Positions 25,090 through 29,611 of a stretch of 29,611 bases of DNA are shown here, piece by piece. Every line of letters starts with the position of its first letter. Positions within the stretch are counted from its first letter, which is position 1. The notes below the pieces were generated by a model, which was given only the letters and a program-made list of their open reading frames with translations, was not told the DNA's origin and searched no databases. Origin of the DNA: a virus. The DNA lies in IMG/VR virus record IMGVR_UViG_3300027759_000310, positions 1 to 29,611 of that record. One strand, given 5' to 3'. A program made the translations under genes and the position numbers.

Positions 25090-26131
25090 CCCATATCTTT
25101 TCAGTTCTGGTTACATATAATCGTAACGCAATTCGTTGCCAATCTAACCACCCAAAATATTTTTCGTAAAATAATGTTCTACCCATAGTATCCGCAATCT
25201 TCTTTGCTTTTGTTGAATCTGCCACAAAGAACTTTGGCATCCAATCAATTTCTTTGGAGGTTACGATTGGAACATCTTCACTGACAAAATCTGCGGCAAC
25301 AATATTAAAGGTTTCTGAAAACGATACCTGTAATCCAATGTCCACTTTCTTAATTACCTGTAAAAACTCTTCACGGTCTAACCACCCATGCTCGACTAAT
25401 TCGTGGTGGCCACCAAGTCCATGAAAAAATGCCCGCAGATTTTTTAATACGGTATCACCCTTCCCTTCAACACGACCAGAATTAATGTGAAATCTGCACT
25501 TTAGTCCGTTGCGTTCGGCATATTCAACTGCCGCAGCTGCCTGCATCAAATGATTTTTCATAGGACGAATTGCACCAAAGCACCCAACATTAATAGTGCG
25601 TGTATGATTTGCAAGTTTACTATATTTTGTTGATGGTTTTATTGGATAAAAATTTGGTAAAAATATAATTTTACGGGCAAGTGATGGATGTAATGATGCC
25701 TCAAAATAATGTTCCAAGTCACGCTGTGCCAAATCCGAATTTGCTGACACATATACATTTTTTTGATGGATATATTTATTAATCCATTCAAATGCCACTC
25801 CTTCGTTTGCTAAAAACGGCAATTCACTATGCAATCGTACAATCCATTTTACGTCTGGGTGTAGTTTGCACAACACATCAAACTTTTCGGGGACAACCCA
25901 CAATGCTTCAATGATAACAATGTCAGGTTTATACTTGATGACTTCGGTGTGAATCTGATTGTTATCCACCACTTGTACTAAATCTGCCGTATAACCATTT
26001 TTAATCAGCATATCTTTTACAAACGTTGCAGAATTAAATAATCCTGAATGCTTTAGGATGGTTGATTCTCCACCGGATTGCTGACGCAATTTCAGTATAA
26101 ATAATACGCGAGGAGTTTTTTTGTGCGACAT
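25067..26131 (-). CDS. GT-B glycosyltransferase (group 1-like)
   Basis: 354 residues. The C-terminal half has CFGAIRPMKNHLMQAAAAV (a nucleotide-sugar domain opening), EHGWLDREEFLQVIKKVDIGLQVS and SETFNIVAADFVSEDVPIV, the E-x7-E region of GT4-type retaining glycosyltransferases. The N-terminal half is an alpha/beta acceptor domain. It may modify host surface sugars or phage DNA. The substrate is unknown. GAGA precedes the ATG. Confidence 0.8.
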   Translation of the reverse strand: MSHKKTPRVLFILKLRQQSGGESTILKHSGLFNSATFVKDMLIKNGYTADLVQVVDNNQIHTEVIKYKPDIVIIEALWVVPEKFDVLCKLHPDVKWIVRLHSELPFLANEGVAFEWINKYIHQKNVYVSANSDLAQRDLEHYFEASLHPSLARKIIFLPNFYPIKPSTKYSKLANHTRTINVGCFGAIRPMKNHLMQAAAAVEYAERNGLKCRFHINSGRVEGKGDTVLKNLRAFFHGLGGHHELVEHGWLDREEFLQVIKKVDIGLQVSFSETFNIVAADFVSEDVPIVTSKEIDWMPKFFVADSTKAKKIADTMGRTLFYEKYFGWLDWQRIALRLYVTRTEKIWVDKLKAL

Positions 26132-26184
26132 TGAAGTTCTCAGAGAGATAGTGGAATAACCAGTAATAAATAGTGACGGTTTAC

Positions 26185-26541
26185 TTATTTATCGAAATTT
26201 CTCCATCCAACTGGAAGAATACAATTACTCGGTGCGTTGATGAACAGTGGAGCAATATCAGCATCATCATATCCAGCCAATCCACATCCAACTCTAGTAA
26301 CTTGAAACATTAAATCTGGATTCAACACCGCATAATTAATAAACTTATCTACGTATTTTGTAATTTTATTCACCGGCAATGTGTTTAAGTTTTCGTCCTT
26401 TGTTGGAATAGCAAAACTGTTGCCTTGCATTCCAACTCCCTGCCCATAAATTGCCCCATGTTTTCTATATGCGGTCAGTGCGGCACCTTTACCATGCCGT
26501 CCCGCAAGATTACTTCCAAATACAAATATCTGATTTTTCAT
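26185..26541 (-). CDS. Macro-like domain protein (A1S_2505 type)
   Basis: 118 residues. VFGSNLAGRHGKGAAL at the N-terminus, IYGQGVGMQGNSFAIPTKD in the middle and VTRVGCGLAGYDDADIAPLF near the end match a phage-associated macro-like family that could bind ADP-ribose or a related nucleotide. AGGAGATAG precedes the ATG at 26541, which lies 17 nt after the tRNA-Cys. Confidence 0.8.
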   Translation of the reverse strand: MKNQIFVFGSNLAGRHGKGAALTAYRKHGAIYGQGVGMQGNSFAIPTKDENLNTLPVNKITKYVDKFINYAVLNPDLMFQVTRVGCGLAGYDDADIAPLFINAPSNCILPVGWRNFDK

Positions 26542-26558
26542 AACTATCTCCTGTGAAA

Positions 26559-26641
26559 AGGACGAGATCGGATTTGAACCGATGTGGGATTTCTCCAAGG
26601 GTTTTGCAGACCCGTGCCTTCAACCGCTCAGCCACTCGTCC
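26559..26641 (-). tRNA. tRNA-Cys(GCA) with a Ser-like body
   Basis: 83 nt. Anticodon loop CTGCAAA and U73, both Cys identity elements. The D-arm region (GTGGCTGAGCGGTTGAAGGC) and the 15-nt variable arm are those of a serine tRNA. Confidence 0.88.
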
Positions 26642-26646
26642 AGTAA

Positions 26647-26820
26647 CTATTTGACTATTTGAACTACTTTGTTTAATACGGTGATAATATTCTTTTGTGT
26701 TAACACTTCAGTATACATACCCACTACCACAACCAATCCAAGGACAACCCACCATGTTTTTAATAGGTCAAAGATGCCTCGGATAACTTCCATTATAATT
26801 GCGGTGCTTCGGTCTGACAT
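26647..26820 (-). CDS. Single-TM small membrane protein
   Basis: 57 residues. N-terminal polar helix, one membrane helix (TWWVVLGLVVVVGMYT, about 22-37), polar C-terminus. The start CCGAGAACTTAAATG closely matches the start of the glycosyltransferase gene, which suggests a common leader. Function unknown. Confidence 0.65.
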   Translation of the reverse strand: MSDRSTAIIMEVIRGIFDLLKTWWVVLGLVVVVGMYTEVLTQKNIITVLNKVVQIVK

Positions 26821-26866
26821 TTAAGTTCTCGGTAATATGAAATATAACTATGTCTATATAAATATC

Positions 26867-27229
26867 TCACCCAGTATATAAACTGTGTCTCACAGGCCTT
26901 CCCTCTTCATTAACGCACACAAATACCATTTCGTCAATATTAACGATAATCTTCTGCGTTGTCAAATCTCTTACTACAACTTCTACTGAAACGGAAGTTT
27001 TACCAACACTTTTTAGCGCAACGCCAATCTCAACAACATCACCCTGATACGCTGGGGCAATGAAGTTAATTGCAGAGATACTTTTTGTAACTACTCTGCG
27101 ATGATTGGTTTCAACGCCCACAAAAATGGCTGCTTCTTCGTCAATCCATGATAAGCATCGGCCTCCGAACAACGTGCCACCAGCATTTAAATCGCCGGGC
27201 TGAACCAATTTTCTGGTAAGAAATCTCAT
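26867..27229 (-). CDS. Acyl-CoA thioesterase (hotdog, YciA-like)
   Basis: 120 residues. PGDLNAGGTLFGGRCLSWIDEEAA (residues 11-34 in two overlapping motifs) and VTKSISAINFIAP match the hotdog-fold thioesterases of the YciA type (N...G..FGG..L..D). These hydrolyse fatty acyl-CoA. A few phages carry such an auxiliary gene, but it is unusual. No ribosome-binding site is visible. It follows the HExxH gene by 3 nt. Confidence 0.85.
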   Translation of the reverse strand: MRFLTRKLVQPGDLNAGGTLFGGRCLSWIDEEAAIFVGVETNHRRVVTKSISAINFIAPAYQGDVVEIGVALKSVGKTSVSVEVVVRDLTTQKIIVNIDEMVFVCVNEEGRPVRHSLYTG

Positions 27230-27232
27230 ATT

Positions 27233-27709
27233 TTATGTTGTCCGTTTTTTAGGTTCGTTGACGACTTGCACTGATGCAAACGCTGTAGTGACACGTTCAT
27301 ATCCTAACGCAACCAGTTCTGTTTGTACTGCTTCAATACACAACTTAGTTAGTAACTTCTCAAAGTCGGTGACCGTCGATTCTTCCAATTTTCTAGTCAT
27401 TTCCAACTTCTGTGGGTTTTTCCTGCACAACTCCTCCGTCCAATCAACTAGTGGCCATAAATGACAATGTACCATTTCATGGATTGCTGTTTGGATAATT
27501 TCATACTCCGACAATCGCTTAAATACCGTTAGATTTGCCCGAATACCTGCTTGCCTATATTCTGGATACGACTGACAATCGGCGGCACCTTTCATCTTTG
27601 CGGGAAACCGAATAGCAATTTTCCAATCACTCAGTCCAATAAGTGGTTGTACAATTTCAATCGTTTTAATAAATAATTGTTTTTTGGTGATACGCTTGGG
27701 AGGTTTCAT
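27233..27709 (-). CDS. HExxH putative zinc metalloprotease
   Basis: 158 residues. IHEMVHCHLWPLVD carries HExxH (about residues 77-81). EEST downstream could give a third ligand. The rest is helical and Lys/Arg-rich. Small single-domain proteins of this kind occur in many phages and the substrate is unknown. Start at 27709 with GGGA upstream. Confidence 0.6.
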   Translation of the reverse strand: MKPPKRITKKQLFIKTIEIVQPLIGLSDWKIAIRFPAKMKGAADCQSYPEYRQAGIRANLTVFKRLSEYEIIQTAIHEMVHCHLWPLVDWTEELCRKNPQKLEMTRKLEESTVTDFEKLLTKLCIEAVQTELVALGYERVTTAFASVQVVNEPKKRTT

Positions 27710-27737
27710 AAAATCCCGTTAGTTATGTGTGTATGAC

Positions 27738-27947
27738 TTATAATGGAGTAATATTATCCAATGTTTGAAGTATTTTTTTCTGTACTTTCTCAGTAGACTC
27801 TTCATATATATCTACAAGAGTGTATTCCACTTGCCATGCCCGAGTAAATAACTTTCTATTATACGCACGTTGTGTATACCATTTATATATGAAGGTAATG
27901 CACACAACAAATAATAGAATATTAGTTATTATTAAATAGTTTAACAT
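27738..27947 (-). CDS. Single-TM small membrane protein
   Basis: 69 residues. An N-terminal helix (LIITNILLFVVCITFIY, 5-21) then a charged cytosolic tail with a helical EESTEKVQKK. Transcribed from the promoter at 27974 with no obvious Shine-Dalgarno site. Function unknown. Confidence 0.7.
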   Translation of the reverse strand: MLNYLIITNILLFVVCITFIYKWYTQRAYNRKLFTRAWQVEYTLVDIYEESTEKVQKKILQTLDNITPL

Positions 27948-27973
27948 ATGACGAAGTTAGTGGTTGAGATTTA

Positions 27974-28002
27974 AGTATAATACATTGAACCGGAAATGTC
28001 AA
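27974..28002 (-). promoter_or_regulatory. Strong minus-strand promoter, divergent
   Basis: TTGACA (28002-27997), 17 bp, TATACT (27979-27974). It faces away from the promoter at 28022. Confidence 0.85.
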
Positions 28003-28021
28003 GTCTTTTTTAAAATACCTC

Positions 28022-28050
28022 TTGACAAATAGAATTACAGTAATTAAGAT
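28022..28050 (+). promoter_or_regulatory. Plus-strand promoter, divergent
   Basis: TTGACA (28022-28027), 17 bp, TAAGAT (28045-28050). It drives the operon at 28087. Confidence 0.7.
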
Positions 28051-28086
28051 TAGAATATCACTTACCATTAAACACAGGAGAACATT

Positions 28087-28299
28087 ATGGACGATGTAAA
28101 ATTAAACGAATATGTAGTATATGTCAAACTTACCATAGTGGGTGAAACGCCCGAAGATGCGTTGGATTATGCAACTAGTGCAATTGCATTCACTGATTTG
28201 CTTGAACAAGACGGAGTAGTGGGAATTGAACTTCTTGAAGACACCATTGAACTTGCGGAGGACGATGATGCCGGAGACGACTCGGAACATGGATACTAA
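28087..28299 (+). CDS. Acidic small protein
   Basis: 70 residues, strongly acidic at the C-terminus (EDDDAGDDSEHGY) with a beta-alpha start (YVVYVKLTIVGETPEDALDY). AGGAGAACATT precedes the ATG. Acidic phage proteins of this size sometimes mimic DNA or bind RNA polymerase, with no direct evidence here. Confidence 0.75.
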   Translation: MDDVKLNEYVVYVKLTIVGETPEDALDYATSAIAFTDLLEQDGVVGIELLEDTIELAEDDDAGDDSEHGY

Positions 28300-28537
28300 A
28301 CAGTATGTACGTAAAGTAAAGGCGGTGGCTGGAGAAATAGTATATGTAGTTGTTACATTAGTTGCGTTGGCAAAGTTGTTGCATGTTGGATATACCAAAC
28401 GCACAGAGTATAACGTGGCACGTAAAGACGCCATTTGCCCTGCGTTATTCAGTATTTCACGGTCGGCACGTGACACCCTTATTGTAATGAAATCTGAACC
28501 GTTGTGTAACGATTACGTCCTTTCCAATTTAAAGTAA
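28289..28537 (+). CDS. Unknown basic small protein
   Basis: 82 residues, overlapping the previous gene by 11 nt. A basic start (TKQYVRKVKAVAG) and a hydrophobic stretch (EIVYVVVTLVALAKLL) could be a membrane-associated helix. An in-frame ATG pair at about 28265-28268 has a better GGAG site and would add eight to nine residues. Confidence 0.6.
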   Translation: MDTKQYVRKVKAVAGEIVYVVVTLVALAKLLHVGYTKRTEYNVARKDAICPALFSISRSARDTLIVMKSEPLCNDYVLSNLK

Positions 28538-28595
28538 ACGTGTAGGGGATACTACTTATAGTTGTAAGGATATCCTACCATACTAGAGGATTACC

Positions 28596-28793
28596 ATGTT
28601 GAACAAACAAACTCTGACCGCAATAAGTAATACGTTATTGTTTATGTTCGGAACGATAGTCGGTGCGTTAATAGGGCACTCAGAAGTAAACTCGTTATTG
28701 GACCACAAACATATTATAGTTATTTTTATTGCATCGGGAATGTTTTTTTTAACAAACTATATCCCATGTCTGTTTAACCGGATTCACAAATAA
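28596..28793 (+). CDS. Two-TM small membrane protein
   Basis: 65 residues. Helices TLLFMFGTIVGALIG and IIVIFIASGMFFLTNYI with a short polar loop between. Holin-like in size, with no proof. GAGG 7 nt upstream of the ATG. An imperfect hairpin GTAGG...CCTAC (28542-28578) precedes it. Confidence 0.65.
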   Translation: MLNKQTLTAISNTLLFMFGTIVGALIGHSEVNSLLDHKHIIVIFIASGMFFLTNYIPCLFNRIHK

Positions 28794-28811
28794 GTTTTTC
28801 AATAAGGTTAT

Positions 28812-28827
28812 AGTGTTACGTAACACT
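28812..28827. promoter_or_regulatory. 16-bp palindrome upstream of the gene at 28842
   Basis: AGTGTTAC-GTAACACT is a perfect inverted repeat and contains the GTTAC half-site found as direct repeats in region 1. A larger inverted repeat TCAATAAG/CTTATTGA (28799-28806 with 28826-28833) encloses it. Confidence 0.5.
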
Positions 28828-28841
28828 TATTGAGATAACTT

Positions 28842-29183
28842 ATGATTCCGCAAGAATTTCAAACAGCTATGTATGCAGCAGGTGCCGGAACGGTCGTTGC
28901 GGCACTAGTTAAACTGTTTAATAAATTCGTAGAATCTAACGGTACTGACCTAGAAACTCATGTGGCTCTTAGAAAAGAATTACGTGAAGAATTGGATACT
29001 GTGAAAACTGAACTGCGTCTTATTCAAACAGAATTGGATACTTGGAAGTTAAAATATTTCGACCAAGTACAAGTAACTAATGAATTAAAATTAGAATTGA
29101 TTAGTTTGAGTGAAGAATTACGTGAATACAAACAAAGTACGGAGTGGACTGCAATTAAGTTAGACCCACCCCTTGACACATAA
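28842..29183 (+). CDS. Membrane-anchored coiled-coil protein
   Basis: 113 residues. An Ala/Val-rich helix (AAGAGTVVAALVKLF, 12-26) then a long coiled coil (LRKELREELDTVKTELRLIQ). Similar in design to the gene at 23982 and to inner spanins, but not proven. GAGA precedes the ATG. The stop overlaps the promoter of the next gene. Confidence 0.7.
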   Translation: MIPQEFQTAMYAAGAGTVVAALVKLFNKFVESNGTDLETHVALRKELREELDTVKTELRLIQTELDTWKLKYFDQVQVTNELKLELISLSEELREYKQSTEWTAIKLDPPLDT

Positions 29184-29201
29184 CACCTTACAAGGTATAA
29201 T
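29173..29201 (+). promoter_or_regulatory. Perfect sigma70-type promoter
   Basis: TTGACA (29173-29178), 17 bp, TATAAT (29196-29201), the exact consensus. It overlaps the end of the upstream gene. Confidence 0.9.
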
Positions 29202-29218
29202 ACATCATAGGAGCTCAC

Positions 29219-29611
29219 ATGAGCGTGTTTGAAACGGTTGTGGTAGTAATCGGCGTAATAAATATATTACTGTTGGCATTGACATTTTTAACGTATACAA
29301 GTTTAATATCAGCAAAAGTACATATTAATCAAATGCACGTAGGAATGTCATCAATCTTAGGAAAGGTTATGTCGTTGGAAATAGTAACATCAAAGATGGT
29401 CGCAGGATTTACCGAAGTGGTAACGTTGACAGAAGATATGATTGGTCGATTGGACATGCCTTCAGGTGGATACAGTAACCAAGTGTATAAGACGAAAGAT
29501 GGAAAGTATACCGCAAAGTCGCTCGATGAATTATTGGATAAAATAAGAGAAGATGAAGCAGAATCAGAATATTTTTCCGACACAGAGATTGATAAGTTGC
29601 GTGATATGTTT
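29219..29611 (+). CDS. Membrane protein, 3' end outside window
   Basis: 131 residues visible. An N-terminal helix (VVVVIGVINILLLALTFL, about 7-24) is followed by a polar, helical cytosolic part with coiled-coil character (SLDELLDKIREDEAESEY). AGGAG precedes the ATG. Function unknown. Confidence 0.75.
   Translation, partial: MSVFETVVVVIGVINILLLALTFLTYTSLISAKVHINQMHVGMSSILGKVMSLEIVTSKMVAGFTEVVTLTEDMIGRLDMPSGGYSNQVYKTKDGKYTAKSLDELLDKIREDEAESEYFSDTEIDKLRDMF

Noticed and set aside
17730-26870. T4-late-type boxes TATAAATA on the plus strand (near 17734, 24396, 26095 and 26853)
   Set aside because: They lie in AT-rich DNA pointing away from the genes there. Chance matches are expected.

Overview
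The window looks like part of a large lytic tailed-phage genome, probably of the broad T4-like group. The support is dense one-strand packing of tiny genes, a DsbA-like late-transcription protein, a long tRNA array carrying free-standing endonucleases, recurrent small phage families, and a lysis-like gene block. No host marker is present. Ig-like (Big_2-type) lipoprotein repeats of the kind encoded here are common in Gemmatimonadota and related environmental bacteria, but that is only a hint. None of the tRNA genes encodes a 3' CCA, so the host or another phage gene must add it.

Region 1 (1-12660, richer in G+C, all minus strand) holds 43 small genes in short operons. Almost every operon starts from one near-identical promoter, a -35 box, 16-17 bp, and TATATT followed by ACAGTAT. 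In twelve operons the ATG lies only 5-8 nt after the -10 box with no Shine-Dalgarno site, which predicts leaderless mRNAs. In five operons a short leader with AAGGA or AAAGGAGA comes first. The -35 box has two versions, TTGAC(A/T) and TTCCCT. Upstream of many promoters sits a tandem GTTACA pair (11-bp period) about 15-16 bp from the -35 box, usually followed by a TTCGG pair (11-bp period). Genes inside operons overlap as ATGA or TAATG. Recognisable products are an AAA+ ATPase with an AT-hook, a Gp88-family protein, a kinase-like protein, a SWIM zinc-finger protein, several zinc-ribbon proteins and two tandem paralogue pairs.

Region 2 (12661-20740) begins with a strand and composition change. 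One plus-strand gene is followed by a long minus-strand tRNA array. I assign 24 tRNAs over the whole window, including an initiator tRNA, a tRNA-Leu(UAA) split by a 199-nt group I intron, and a Ser tRNA with anticodon ACU. The Cys and Thr tRNAs have enlarged variable regions. The array also holds three tRNA-like degenerate elements, a candidate 146-nt structured RNA, two PD-(D/E)XK mobile-type endonucleases, an Ig-like lipoprotein and a 51-residue lipoprotein.

Region 3 (20740-28000, AT-rich, minus strand) contains a membrane and lysis-like operon: coiled-coil membrane protein, class 3 lipase, two-TM protein, thermonuclease, PAS-PAS-membrane protein and a putative L,D-transpeptidase-like protein. 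It is followed upstream by the DsbA-like protein, a glycosyltransferase, a macro-like-domain protein, a hotdog thioesterase and an HExxH protein.

Region 4 (28000-29611) is transcribed from the plus strand, from a divergent promoter and a perfect TTGACA-17-TATAAT promoter. It encodes small acidic and membrane proteins of unknown function.

Taken together, the phage seems to combine strong host-type sigma70-like promoters, a probable phage-specific upstream activator site, leaderless translation starts and its own initiator tRNA. Functional calls rest on motifs read by eye and have not been tested by database search.
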